The notes beneath the pieces are model-generated. The model saw only the letters and a program-made list of their open reading frames with translations. It made no database searches and was not told the DNA's origin. Positions 36,565 through 45,510 of a DNA stretch of 64,000 nt are shown here, in pieces. Source of the stretch: Mesorhizobium sp. AR02 (GTDB lineage Bacteria; Pseudomonadota; Alphaproteobacteria; Rhizobiales; Rhizobiaceae); assembly GCF_024746835.1 (NCBI RefSeq), contig NZ_CP080531.1, positions 5,724,001 to 5,788,000 of the forward strand, written 5' to 3'. Every line of letters starts with the position of its first letter. Positions within the stretch are counted from its first letter, which is position 1. A program made the translations under genes and the position numbers.

Positions 36565-37607
36565 GCAAGACCATGGAACCCGATCTCGAAACGCCTCTCG
36601 GCGCGCATGGCGGATCCGCCCGCAAAGAGTGGAAACACCCATCCGATCACTGGCTGCGCGGCTTCGTCCTCGACAACCGCGCCTCGCTCGGCACGCTCGC
36701 CGTGTTCGTCGTCATGATGGCGGTGTTCATGATCGCCAACCCGACCGTGTTCACCACCTGGTATCTCTACAGTTCGGTGCTGACGACGCTCCCCGTTGCG
36801 CTGTTCGTGGTGGTGCCGCTGGTCTTCGTCGTCACCTGCGGCGAGATCGACCTGTCGTTTCCGGCAACGATGGGTTTTGCCTCCTGGGTCTTCGCGCTGG
36901 TGGTGCAGGCCGGCTACAATCCGTTCCTCGGCATTGCGGCGGCTGTTCTCACCGGCATTCTGCTCGGCTTCCTCGTCGGATCACTGGTTGTCTATGGCGG
37001 CCTGTCGTCGCTGATCGCCACGCTCGGCATGAACTTTTTGCTGCGCGGCCTGATCCAGATCATCAACGAGGGCAAGTCGATGGCGCTGACCGGCCTTGCC
37101 GACAGCCCGGCCTACAAGATCTTCTCCAGCCAGGTTTACGGCATTCCGGTGCAGATCTTCTGGGCCATTGCCTTCGTCGTGCTGTCGGCGATGCTCTACA
37201 ACAGGCACCGCTTCGGCGCGCAGGTGAAGGTGGTCGGCGACAATCCCGACAGCGCCCAGCAGATGGGCATCGACGTCAAGCGCGTGCGGGTGAAAGTGTT
37301 CGTCTTCGTCGGTATTGGGGCGGCGATCGCCGGCACGTTCTCGGTGATGATCAACTTCACCTGGTGGCCGACCGCCGGCGACGGCTATCTCCTGCCGGTG
37401 CTGGCCTCGGTGTTCGTCGGCGGCACCCCGACCTGGGGCGGTATCGGCACCGTTGCAGGTGGCGCCATCGGCGCGGTCACCGTGTCATTCATCCAGACCG
37501 GCGTCGTGGCGGCAGGATTGAGCGGCTTCTACGTGCAGTTCTTCAACGGCCTGATCATCATCCTGTCGCTGCTGGGGCATAAGTGGAACCAGGCAAGGTA
37601 TAGGTGA
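36561..37607 (+). CDS. Sugar ABC transporter permease (RbsC type)
   Basis: The 348-residue protein has 8-10 predicted helices of the BPD_transp_2 family, with the conserved TCGEIDLSFPATMGFASW and the cytoplasmic-loop segment VKVVGDNPDSAQQMGIDVKR typical of ribose/galactose/xylose permeases. The first ~30 residues are hydrophilic. It closes the LacI-controlled operon and ends convergent with the helicase gene. Confidence 0.92.
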   Translation: MSKTMEPDLETPLGAHGGSARKEWKHPSDHWLRGFVLDNRASLGTLAVFVVMMAVFMIANPTVFTTWYLYSSVLTTLPVALFVVVPLVFVVTCGEIDLSFPATMGFASWVFALVVQAGYNPFLGIAAAVLTGILLGFLVGSLVVYGGLSSLIATLGMNFLLRGLIQIINEGKSMALTGLADSPAYKIFSSQVYGIPVQIFWAIAFVVLSAMLYNRHRFGAQVKVVGDNPDSAQQMGIDVKRVRVKVFVFVGIGAAIAGTFSVMINFTWWPTAGDGYLLPVLASVFVGGTPTWGGIGTVAGGAIGAVTVSFIQTGVVAAGLSGFYVQFFNGLIIILSLLGHKWNQARYR

Positions 37608-37628
37608 GCGGCGGGTAATTCCGGCAGC

Positions 37629-40322
37629 TCAAACCCCGCTAACAAACCCGTCCAGAACGCGTTTCTGGCCGGCCTTGTCGAAGTCGATGGTCAGCTTGTT
37701 GCCCTCGATGGCGGAGATGTTGCCGTTGCCGAATTTCTGGTGGAAGACGCGGTCGCCGACGCTGAAGGCGGACGGTGTGTCGGAGACCGATTTGGCGACC
37801 AGCTCGCCGTCGATGGTGCGGCCTTTGACCGAGGTGCGGCCAGCACCGTAGCCGGAATCGGTCTCGCCGTAACCGATGCGCTCGACCTGGTGGCCGGAGC
37901 GGGTGCCCCAGTTGCGGTCGGTCGCTTCGGTGCGGTTGGCCTGCGCGCGCTGCCAGCCCGGCGTCGAATAGGTGTTGGAGAAGGCGCCGGATTTTTCGCT
38001 GTTGGCGCCAACATTGTCGAAGCGCGAGGCGCCATACGGGTTCTGCCGGCCGCCGCCACGGCCCGACGCGAAGGAGCCGCCGCCATAGGAATTGCCGTAG
38101 CCGCCATAGGAATTGCCGCTTTCGGCGATCTCGACATGGGATTCCGGCAGTTCCTCGAGGAAGCGCGAAGGGATGGTCGATTGCCACAGCCCATGGATGA
38201 GGCGGTTGGAGACGAACCAGAGATGCAGGTTCTTCTTGGCCCGCGTCAGGCCGACATAGGCCAGCCGGCGTTCTTCCTCCAGCCCGGAGCGACCGCCTTC
38301 ATCGAGCGCGCGCTGGTGCGGGAACAGGCCTTCCTCCCAGCCGGGGAGAAAAACGGTCTCGAATTCGAGGCCTTTGGCCGAATGCAGCGTCATGATCGAT
38401 ACGGCATCTTGCCCGGCATTCTGCTCGGCATCCATGACCAGCGCCACGTGTTCGAGGAAGGAGCGCAGCGACTCATACTCCTCCATCGAGCGGATCAGTT
38501 CCTTGAGGTTCTCCAGCCGCCCCGGCGCTTCGGCCGAGCGGTCATTCTTCCACATGTCGGTGTAGCCGCTCTCTTCGAGAATGGTCTCGGCGAGCTCGGT
38601 ATGCGGCTTGGTTTCCAGTGCCTTCTGCCAGCGTTCGAAATTGGCTGATACTTCGCGCAGCGCGGCGCGTGGTTTCGGCTTCAATTCGTCGCTTTCGGCG
38701 AGGTTGCCGGCAGCCTCCAGCATCGGGATGCGCAGCGCGCGCGCCGTGTCGTGGATCTGGCGGATGGTGGCTTCGCCCAGCCCACGCTTCGGCACGTTGA
38801 CGATGCGCTCGAAGGCGAGGTCGTCGCCGCCGTTGGCGACGACGCGGAAGAAGGCCAGCGCGTCGCGGATTTCCATGCGCTCGTAGAAGCGCGGACCGCC
38901 GATGACGCGGTAGTTGAGGCCGAGCGTGATGAAGCGGTCCTCGAAGGCGCGCATCTGGAAGGACGCGCGGACAAGGATCGCCATGTCGTTGAGGTTGTGC
39001 TTCTGGCGCTGATAGGCCTCGATGGTCTCGCCGATGGCGCGGGCTTCCTCCTCCGAATCCCAGGCGGCGTGGACATGGACCTTGCCATCCTCGGGGTCGT
39101 TGCGGTCGGTGAACAGCGTCTTGCCGAAGCGGCCCTCATTGTGGGCGATGAGGTGGGAGGCGGCGCCAAGGATATGCGCGGTGGAGCGATAATTGCGCTC
39201 CAGCCTTATGATGGTGGCGCCGGGAAAATCCTTGTCGAAGCGCAGGATGTTGTCGACCTCGGCACCGCGCCAGCCATAGATGGACTGGTCGTCATCGCCG
39301 ACGCAGCAGATGTTGACTTTGTTATCGCTCACGGGCTGTTCCGCGCCTGCCGGCGCGGGCCCGACCCCTCTTTTTTGCGCGCCTTCGGCGTCGCGGGAGT
39401 GGCCTCGCAACGGCTCGGACGCCCGGTCGGGCTTGCGGCCTTCGGCCGGATGCAAGTCCGTCGGCGTTGCGGTGCGTCCGGTAGTTGGCCGCTGCGCCAA
39501 AAGGCGCAGCCACATGTATTGCGCCGTGTTGGTGTCCTGGTATTCGTCGACGAGGATATATTTGAAGCGCCGGTGATAGTCCTTCAGCACATCCGGATTG
39601 GCGCGGAAGATGCGGATGGGGTGGCAGAGCAGGTCGCCGAAGTCGCAGGCGTTCAGCGTCTGCAGGCGCTCCTGATAGGCCTTGTAGAGTTCGCGGCCCT
39701 TGCCGTTGGCGAAGCTGCGCGCGTCGCCCTCAGCGATATCGGCCGGGCCTTGGCCCTTGTTCTTCCAGCCGTCGATCATCTGGGCGAACTGCTTGGCCGG
39801 CCAGCGCTTGTCGTCCAGGCCCTCGGCCTGGATCAGCTGCTTGATCAGCCGCACGACGTCGTCGGTGTCGAGGATGGTGAAGTCGGAACGCAAGCCGGCA
39901 AGCTCGGCATGACGGCGCAGCAGCTTCACGCCGATCGAGTGGAAGGTGCCGAGCCAGGGCATGCCTTCGACATTGCCTTCGCCGATCAGGATGCCGATGC
40001 GCTGCTTCATCTCGCGCGCGGCCTTGTTGGTGAAGGTCACGGCCAGGATCTGCGACGGGAAGGCCTTGCCGGTGGCGAGGATGTGGGCGATGCGGGTGGT
40101 CAAGACGCGGGTCTTGCCGGTGCCGGCGCCGGCCAGCACCAGAACCGGGCCTTCGGTGGTTTCCACCGCCAGCCTTTGTTCGGGGTTGAGCCCTTTCAGA
40201 TAGTCGGGCGCACTGTTCTGACCGCTGCGGGCAGCCATGGCGCGCGCAGCAATGCCCGACGGGGCCGTGGGCCGCGCATTGGGTTCGTCGAAAAAGGGCA
40301 TGTCTTCCGAAAAGCCGGACAT
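37629..40322 (-). CDS. UvrD/PcrA-type superfamily 1 DNA helicase with an in-frame insertion
   Basis: The 897-residue helicase carries the SF1A motifs: motif I AGAGTGKTRVL (K70), motif II VDEYQDTN, motif III VGDDDQSIYGWRGAE, motif IV ERNYRST, motif V MTLHSAKGLEFETV and motif VI YVGLTRAKK. It unwinds DNA in repair and replication. Residues ~278-331, between motifs II and III, form an extra Arg/Gly/Pro-rich segment (DLHPAEGRKPDRASEPLRG within it) not expected in the family. The C-terminal part has a Gly/Ser/Tyr-rich linker and a Tudor-like end (FSVGDRVFHQKFGNG) that binds RNA polymerase in PcrA. ATG 40301 is an alternative start. Confidence 0.92.
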   Translation of the reverse strand: MSGFSEDMPFFDEPNARPTAPSGIAARAMAARSGQNSAPDYLKGLNPEQRLAVETTEGPVLVLAGAGTGKTRVLTTRIAHILATGKAFPSQILAVTFTNKAAREMKQRIGILIGEGNVEGMPWLGTFHSIGVKLLRRHAELAGLRSDFTILDTDDVVRLIKQLIQAEGLDDKRWPAKQFAQMIDGWKNKGQGPADIAEGDARSFANGKGRELYKAYQERLQTLNACDFGDLLCHPIRIFRANPDVLKDYHRRFKYILVDEYQDTNTAQYMWLRLLAQRPTTGRTATPTDLHPAEGRKPDRASEPLRGHSRDAEGAQKRGVGPAPAGAEQPVSDNKVNICCVGDDDQSIYGWRGAEVDNILRFDKDFPGATIIRLERNYRSTAHILGAASHLIAHNEGRFGKTLFTDRNDPEDGKVHVHAAWDSEEEARAIGETIEAYQRQKHNLNDMAILVRASFQMRAFEDRFITLGLNYRVIGGPRFYERMEIRDALAFFRVVANGGDDLAFERIVNVPKRGLGEATIRQIHDTARALRIPMLEAAGNLAESDELKPKPRAALREVSANFERWQKALETKPHTELAETILEESGYTDMWKNDRSAEAPGRLENLKELIRSMEEYESLRSFLEHVALVMDAEQNAGQDAVSIMTLHSAKGLEFETVFLPGWEEGLFPHQRALDEGGRSGLEEERRLAYVGLTRAKKNLHLWFVSNRLIHGLWQSTIPSRFLEELPESHVEIAESGNSYGGYGNSYGGGSFASGRGGGRQNPYGASRFDNVGANSEKSGAFSNTYSTPGWQRAQANRTEATDRNWGTRSGHQVERIGYGETDSGYGAGRTSVKGRTIDGELVAKSVSDTPSAFSVGDRVFHQKFGNGNISAIEGNKLTIDFDKAGQKRVLDGFVSGV
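39325..39488. repeat. GC-rich palindromic insertion inside the helicase gene
   Basis: This ~160-base segment contains several inverted repeats: ccgcgcc/ggcgcgg, cggccttcggccg, and cgcc-ttcggcg-type hairpins. It codes in frame for ~54 residues unrelated to the helicase family and is flanked by normal helicase sequence. This is what a palindromic element inserted into a coding region would look like. The ends are approximate. Confidence 0.5.
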
Positions 40323-40403
40323 CTCCCCCGAATGTAGTGATTCGGTGGGGAAAGACCAGAACTGTCTACGTTTTGTTCCCGGTAAAGTGCCTGATATAGC
40401 GCT

Positions 40404-41240
40404 TCAAGCCTTGCGGTAACCGAGGGCGACGAAGAATCGATGTCCGAACGAGCGGGCCTCGTCCGTCATCACCGCGCCCAGCGCGACCTGCATCTGGTCG
40501 TAATAGCGGCCGCTGGCGGGTGAGGCCAGGAAAGCCTCATAGAGCTTCAGGTCGGCCATGGACATATCCCGGTAGACATAGGCTGCAGATTCCATGGCAT
40601 CGCTGTCGATGTCACGGCGAAGCCCTTCGGTTTGCTTGCGCAGCAGGGCCATTACCTGGTCGTCGGGCAGGGGCTTTCCGGCCGCGCCCAGCATTTCGGT
40701 GAGCATCGCATAGCCCATGTTCAAGGCAACGGCTTCGCCAGTGTCGACGGCGCTGATATCGTCCATCATCTTCCTGTACAATGCGAGCCTGGCCGGATCC
40801 CTGGATGGAAGCTCGCCGAGGATTTTGGAGCCCTCGATCTTCTTGGCCTCTCTCGCTTCCGGTGCGGAAGCCTGGATCTCCAGCGCGGTGACCTGTTTGC
40901 CCAGGGGCGAAGCATAGAAAGCAGCGAGGTCGGACAGGTCCTTGGCGGACAGCTTGCCATCCATTCGCGCTTCGATAGCCGTCTCCATCTTGTTCGGGTC
41001 AAACGCACCTTCCATGGCGGCGGCAAGGGCATCCTGGACTTTTTGCGTCGGCGTTCCCGGCGCCGATTTCACGGCTGCGGTGAAACCCGGGCCGATGCCC
41101 ATCAGCATCTCGTGAAAGCCGTTCGCCTTGTTGATGTCACTGATTGTCTGCGCCGACGCGGCCACGGTGCCGGCAATGAGCGAGACGAGGCAGTAGAGCA
41201 CAAGCGCCATGCGCGTCAGTGGCGGAACGAATGACCGCAT
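40404..41240 (-). CDS. DUF2059 domain protein, secreted
   Basis: The 278-residue protein has a signal peptide (MALVLYCLVSLIAGTVAASAQ) and two regions of the DUF2059 type, the first with DLAAFYASPLGKQV, the second with LYEAFLASPASGRYY. Proteins of this family are periplasmic and of unknown function. ATG 41240 has GGAG ten bases upstream and gives a proper signal peptide. It is divergent from the glucose dehydrogenase gene. Confidence 0.78.
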   Translation of the reverse strand: MRSFVPPLTRMALVLYCLVSLIAGTVAASAQTISDINKANGFHEMLMGIGPGFTAAVKSAPGTPTQKVQDALAAAMEGAFDPNKMETAIEARMDGKLSAKDLSDLAAFYASPLGKQVTALEIQASAPEAREAKKIEGSKILGELPSRDPARLALYRKMMDDISAVDTGEAVALNMGYAMLTEMLGAAGKPLPDDQVMALLRKQTEGLRRDIDSDAMESAAYVYRDMSMADLKLYEAFLASPASGRYYDQMQVALGAVMTDEARSFGHRFFVALGYRKA

Positions 41241-41434
41241 TTTGCTTTCTCCACGGCAGAATTGATCCATGGAGACTGCTGGAAAACCCTGACGCAGGCA
41301 AGATGAATTGCCACCTTGGCGTGTGGGCCAACTTGACAGGCGGGGCAGGCGGGGGAAAGCTGGGCCGAGGGCAGGAACGGGACGCCGGGTTGCCCATGGC
41401 CGCGCGAGCGCGCAACAGTCGAAGGAGTATCATC

Positions 41435-43753
41435 TTGGCTGTCACCATAACCTCCCTCATCCTCTTCCTTATCGGCCTGGCGCTTGGCGGGGGCGGTCTC
41501 TGGTTGGCCTCGCTGGGGGGCAGCTGGTATTACATCGTCGTCGGCCTGGCGTTTCTGATCGCCGCCTGGCTGCTCTACCGGCGCCGCTCCACGGCACTGT
41601 GGCTCTATGCGGCGATCGTGATCGGCACGCTGGCCTGGGCGGTCTGGGAAACCGGCTTCGACTGGTGGGAACTCGGCCCGCGCGGCGGCATCATCGTGCT
41701 GGTGGCGCTGTGGCTGCTGACGCCGTGGGCAAGGCGGGGCCTTGCCGGTCCCGACGGGCGCGCGCCGCTGATCCTGGCCGTGCTGGCGTCGCTGGCGGTG
41801 GCCGGCTATTCGATGACCACGGACCCCAAGGACATAGCCGGCGCGCTCGACACCGACAAGGTGATCCCCAATGCCAATCTCGGCGGCGATGTGCCGGCGG
41901 GCGAATGGCACTTCTATGGCCGCACGCAGTTCGGCCAGCGCTATTCGCCGCTCGACCAGATCACGCCGGACAATGTCGCCAATCTGCAGCCGGCTTGGAC
42001 CTACCGCACCGGCGATGTGAAGGGGCCGGACGACATCGGCGAGACCACCTATCAGGTGACGCCGCTCAAAATCGGCGACACGCTCTACATCTGCACGCCG
42101 CACAATTTCGCCATCGCGGTGGATGCGGCGACCGGCAAGGAAAAGTGGCGCTACGATCCCAAGATCAAGCTCGACAAGGACCGCCAGCACCAGACCTGCC
42201 GCGGCGTGTCCTACTATGCCGATGCCGGGGGCGCCGCCGGCCAACCCTGCGCGACCCGCGTCTACCTGCCGACCTCGGATGCGCGGCTGATCGCGCTCGA
42301 CGCGGCCAATGGACAGGTCTGTCCCGCCTTCGCCGAGGCCGGCACGCTCAACCTCTTGACCGGCATGCCATACCCGAAGTCGGGCTATTATTACTCGACC
42401 TCGGCGCCGCTCATCGCGGGCGGCAAGATCATCGTCGGCGGCGCGGTCAACGACAATTATTCGACGCAGGAACCCTCCGGCGTCATCCGCGCCTATGATG
42501 CGAGCAACGGCAAGCTGATCTGGAACTGGGATTCCGGCAATCCGGACCAGACGACGCCGCTGCCGGCCGGCCAGACCTACACCGCCAACTCGCCCAACAT
42601 GTGGTCGACGCCGAGCGCCGACGAAAGGCTTGGCCTGCTCTACGTGCCGCTCGGCAACCAGACGCCGGACCAGCTCGGCGCCGGGCGCAGCGCCAATGTC
42701 GAGAAATTCTCCTCCTCGATCACCGCGCTCGACCTCAACACCGGGCAGTTCAAATGGGTACGCCAGACCGTGCATCACGATTTGTGGGACATGGACGTGC
42801 CGGCGCAGCCGAGCCTGATCGACATCACCAAGGCCGACGGCTCGGTCGTGCCGGCGCTGGTCGGGCCGACCAAGCAGGGCGACCTCTATGTGCTCGACCG
42901 GCGCACCGGCGAGCCGGTGATCGCGGTCAAGGACGTGCCGGCGCCCGGCGGTGCCATCGAAGGCGACACGGCCTCGCCGACGCAGCCTTCCTCCGATCTC
43001 TCCTTCAACCCGAAGCCGCTAACCGATGCCGATATGTGGGGCATCACCATGTTCGATCAGCTGGCTTGCCGCATTGCCTTCCACAAATTGCGCTATGAAG
43101 GCCGCTACACGCCGCCCTCGCTGCAGGGATCGCTGATCTACCCCGGCAATTTCGGCGTCTTTAACTGGGGCGGGGTGGCGGTTGATCCGGTGCGGCAAGT
43201 GATGTTCGGCATGCCGACTTATCTCGCCTTCACCTCCAGGCTCATTCCCCGCGCGGACGTGCCGCCGCCGGGTGACAACACCAAAGGGAGCGAGCAGGGA
43301 CTGAACCGCAATGAGGGCGCCCCTTATGCGGTGGTGATGGGACCGTTCCTGTCGCCGCTCGGCATTCCCTGCCAGGCGCCGCCATGGGGTTATGTCGCCG
43401 GTGTGGATCTGAGGACCGGCGCGATCACTTACAAGCACCGCAACGGCACCATCTACGACATGACGCCACTGCCGCTGCCGCTCAAGGTCGGGGTGCCCGG
43501 CATTGGCGGGCCGATGATCACCGCCGGTGGCGTCGCCTTCCTGGGCGCCGCGGTCGACGATTATCTGCGCGCCTATGACCTGACGTCAGGCAAGCAGCTC
43601 TGGCGGGCCCGGCTGCCGGCCGGCGGGCAATCGACGCCGATGACCTATACGGTGGCCGACGGCCGCCAGTTCGTGGTCATCGTCGCCGGCGGCCACGGCT
43701 CGGTCGGCACCAAGCCGGGGGATTATGTGATGGCCTACGCGCTGCCGAAGTAG
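41435..43753 (+). CDS. gcd: Membrane-bound PQQ-dependent glucose dehydrogenase
   Basis: The 772-residue enzyme oxidises D-glucose to gluconolactone in the periplasm and passes electrons to ubiquinone. Five N-terminal membrane helices (residues ~1-135) precede an eight-bladed propeller. Visible signatures are GEWHFYGRTQFGQRYSPLDQI, TPDNVANLQPAWTYRTGD, DATGKEKWRYDP-like tryptophan motifs, and VHHDLWDMDVPAQPSL. The TTG at 41435 is chosen because GAAGGAG ends seven bases upstream; ATG 41396 would add 13 residues but has a poor site. PQQ synthesis genes are not in the window. Confidence 0.92.
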   Translation: MAVTITSLILFLIGLALGGGGLWLASLGGSWYYIVVGLAFLIAAWLLYRRRSTALWLYAAIVIGTLAWAVWETGFDWWELGPRGGIIVLVALWLLTPWARRGLAGPDGRAPLILAVLASLAVAGYSMTTDPKDIAGALDTDKVIPNANLGGDVPAGEWHFYGRTQFGQRYSPLDQITPDNVANLQPAWTYRTGDVKGPDDIGETTYQVTPLKIGDTLYICTPHNFAIAVDAATGKEKWRYDPKIKLDKDRQHQTCRGVSYYADAGGAAGQPCATRVYLPTSDARLIALDAANGQVCPAFAEAGTLNLLTGMPYPKSGYYYSTSAPLIAGGKIIVGGAVNDNYSTQEPSGVIRAYDASNGKLIWNWDSGNPDQTTPLPAGQTYTANSPNMWSTPSADERLGLLYVPLGNQTPDQLGAGRSANVEKFSSSITALDLNTGQFKWVRQTVHHDLWDMDVPAQPSLIDITKADGSVVPALVGPTKQGDLYVLDRRTGEPVIAVKDVPAPGGAIEGDTASPTQPSSDLSFNPKPLTDADMWGITMFDQLACRIAFHKLRYEGRYTPPSLQGSLIYPGNFGVFNWGGVAVDPVRQVMFGMPTYLAFTSRLIPRADVPPPGDNTKGSEQGLNRNEGAPYAVVMGPFLSPLGIPCQAPPWGYVAGVDLRTGAITYKHRNGTIYDMTPLPLPLKVGVPGIGGPMITAGGVAFLGAAVDDYLRAYDLTSGKQLWRARLPAGGQSTPMTYTVADGRQFVVIVAGGHGSVGTKPGDYVMAYALPK

Positions 43754-43757
43754 CGTG

Positions 43758-44180
43758 TCAGCGCGCCGCGAGCCGGCGCCTGGCTTCGGTGGCGATTTCC
43801 TCGTTGGTGTAGGCGTGTCCGCCGATGCCCCAACCGCCGTCGGGCGCTTCGACGATCTGCACCCAGGTGCGCTCCTTGAGCGTGGGGTCGCCGGCCGCAA
43901 GGGCAGCGATGTCGGTCATCTCCCTGGTCACGCCAAGTTTCTTGTCGCGATCGAGAACGCCGACCGGCGTCAACACCTGGATGCGCACATAGGTACTGTC
44001 GCCGTTGGCGTTTGCCAGTGAATCCGGCTCCATCTCATGGATGAAGGCCGCAGTGTTGTCGGTGAACCATGAAATGGGCGGCACCTTTTCCCACCGCATC
44101 AGTGCCTCATTGAGCGCCTTGGTCAGCTCTGGTTTGTTGCCGAATGTTCCTTTGGCAGCGTACACGTCGATCATGGGCAT
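43758..44180 (-). CDS. Tautomerase family protein
   Basis: The 140-residue protein begins Met-Pro-Met-Ile-Asp, so Pro2 becomes the catalytic base after methionine removal as in 4-oxalocrotonate tautomerase relatives. The length fits fused double-unit members with two beta-alpha-beta halves (YVRIQVLTPVGVLDRDKKL and RTWVQIVEAPDGGWGIGG). Substrate unknown. It is divergent from a TetR gene, with one palindrome 21 bases upstream of its start, so it is very likely controlled by that regulator. Confidence 0.85.
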   Translation of the reverse strand: MPMIDVYAAKGTFGNKPELTKALNEALMRWEKVPPISWFTDNTAAFIHEMEPDSLANANGDSTYVRIQVLTPVGVLDRDKKLGVTREMTDIAALAAGDPTLKERTWVQIVEAPDGGWGIGGHAYTNEEIATEARRRLAAR

Positions 44181-44200
44181 GAAACGGTCCCTTCAAAGCA

Positions 44201-44218
44201 CTATGACGATCGTCATAG
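44201..44218. promoter_or_regulatory. TetR-type operator, box 1
   Basis: ctatgacgatcgtcatag is a perfect 18-bp palindrome, 20 bases before the tautomerase start. Its half-site tatgacg is repeated in box 2. Confidence 0.8.
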
Positions 44219-44234
44219 ACGCCTAAGCAATGCC

Positions 44235-44252
44235 ATATGACGGTCGTCATAG
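44235..44252. promoter_or_regulatory. TetR-type operator, box 2
   Basis: atatgacggtcgtcatag is a near-perfect palindrome sharing 16 of 18 bases with box 1; the centres are 34 bases apart. It lies 14 bases before the TetR start and should mediate autoregulation. Confidence 0.78.
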
Positions 44253-44266
44253 TCAATGGAGCGGTG

Positions 44267-44845
44267 ATGGAATCCGATAGCCGGGCGAAGATGGTGCGCA
44301 GCGCGGCATTGCTGATCGCCTCGCACGGAGTGAACGCGACATCATTCTCGGACGTGCTTGCCGACAGTGGGGCGCCGCGCGGTTCGATCTACCACCATTT
44401 TCCCGAAGGAAAGCACCAGCTGGCGCAAGATGCGGTGCGCTTGACCGGCGAGTGGGTGCTGGCGCGTCAGCGCGCTTGCGCCGGCACCACCGCGGCGGAC
44501 GTCCTGTCCTGCTTCGTCGACCTGTGGCGTCAGGTGGTGCTGGCCTCGGCCGGCGCGTCAGGTTGCGCCGTAGCCGGTGTCGCCATCGACAGCGGGCCGG
44601 CCGAGGGCGCCCTGATCGAGGTGGTGCGCTCCACATTTCGATCTTGGGTTGACCTGCTCAGGGCGCAGCTGGAGGCCACCGGCGTTCCGTCTGCCCGCGC
44701 GGCGTCCATCTCGGTCGCCACGGTTGCGGGAATGGAAGGCGCACTCATCTTGTGTCGCGCGGAAGGCAACAGCGCACCGCTCGATACGGTCGCCGATGAG
44801 TTGATGCGTCTGCTGTCGCAAAGCGCGACAGCCACCGATCGTTGA
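44267..44845 (+). CDS. TetR family transcriptional regulator
   Basis: The 192-residue protein has an N-terminal TetR helix-turn-helix (FSDVLADSGAPRGSIYHHFPEGKHQLAQDAV) and a C-terminal ligand domain resembling TetR_C_16/LmrA-YxaF types. ATG 44267 has GGAG five bases upstream; the frame is open to 44237 but that start lies in the operator. Two palindromes separate it from the divergent tautomerase gene. Confidence 0.9.
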   Translation: MESDSRAKMVRSAALLIASHGVNATSFSDVLADSGAPRGSIYHHFPEGKHQLAQDAVRLTGEWVLARQRACAGTTAADVLSCFVDLWRQVVLASAGASGCAVAGVAIDSGPAEGALIEVVRSTFRSWVDLLRAQLEATGVPSARAASISVATVAGMEGALILCRAEGNSAPLDTVADELMRLLSQSATATDR

Positions 44846-44855
44846 GCGTTGTCGT

Positions 44856-45293
44856 TTAGTCGAGCCCCAGATGGCTCTTCAGGCCGGGCACCGAGCCGAG
44901 CACCTGGTTGGTCAAATCGGGGCCGGCAGCGGCTTCGGCCTGCTGGACCAGCGTGGCGCCGGCCTTCTGGATCTGCGCCAGATCGAGGCCGGATGCCTTG
45001 AGCGTGGCGAGGCCGTTGACCAGCGCGCCGGCCTTTTCGCCGAGAACGCCGCCAAGCGCGCCCTGCAGGGAGGACAGGAAGCCACCACCCCCGCCTGCCG
45101 GGGCCGCGGCCATGACGTCATACTGGTGCGCAAGGTCGTTGGCGCCGGGAATCTTGGCGAAAAACGACGAGGCGCTGGTGCCGTCGGCCTCATGCTCCAG
45201 AACCGAGAAAATGGTGCCGACGACCTTTTCCGTCGTCGCCTGGTCGAGGCCCGCCTTTTGCGAGACGGTATTGACGATATCCTGGACGTTCAT
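44856..45293 (-). CDS. DUF2780-like small protein
   Basis: The 145-residue protein has an N-terminal helical part (IVNTVSQKAGLDQATTEKVVGTI) and a glycine-rich middle with GGGGGFLSSLQGALGG, ending VLGSVPGLKSHLGLD. The repeated amphipathic pattern and VPGLxxxLG ending recall DUF2780 (VcgC/VcgE) proteins. Function unknown. GAGGTGA precedes the ATG. A short membrane protein gene lies immediately upstream on the same strand. Confidence 0.65.
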   Translation of the reverse strand: MNVQDIVNTVSQKAGLDQATTEKVVGTIFSVLEHEADGTSASSFFAKIPGANDLAHQYDVMAAAPAGGGGGFLSSLQGALGGVLGEKAGALVNGLATLKASGLDLAQIQKAGATLVQQAEAAAGPDLTNQVLGSVPGLKSHLGLD

Positions 45294-45302
45294 GATCTCA
45301 CC

Positions 45303-45458
45303 TCAACCTTGGGTTTTCGTGTTTGCCGGATGGCGCTGGCGGCTGCGGACCTTGACCATGGACTTCCGGCTTGCCGCGACAATAGTCGCGCGCATCGCCA
45401 GAAGGGCGGCTGCGGCAACCATGAAGGCGGTTGCCAGGATCGGCGAGGGCATCGTCAT
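45303..45458 (-). CDS. Short membrane protein (51 residues)
   Basis: This frame starts at 45458 with AAGGAAA about eight bases upstream and encodes one hydrophobic helix (ILATAFMVAAAALLAM) followed by a strongly basic tail (ASRKSMVKVRSRQRH). It ends 9 bases before the DUF2780-like start, so the two are likely co-transcribed. Single-helix peptides of this kind are common but hard to verify. Confidence 0.5.
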   Translation of the reverse strand: MTMPSPILATAFMVAAAALLAMRATIVAASRKSMVKVRSRQRHPANTKTQG

Positions 45459-45472
45459 CGGCGTTTTCCTTT

Positions 45473-45510
45473 TCAGATCGGGCCTTTCAGGTCAGATCGG
45501 GCCTTTCAGG
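45473..45510. repeat. Tandem duplication of 19 bp
   Basis: Two perfect copies of tcagatcgggcctttcagg lie end to end (45473-45491 and 45492-45510). The stop codon of the alcohol dehydrogenase gene lies in the first copy. Confidence 0.9.
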
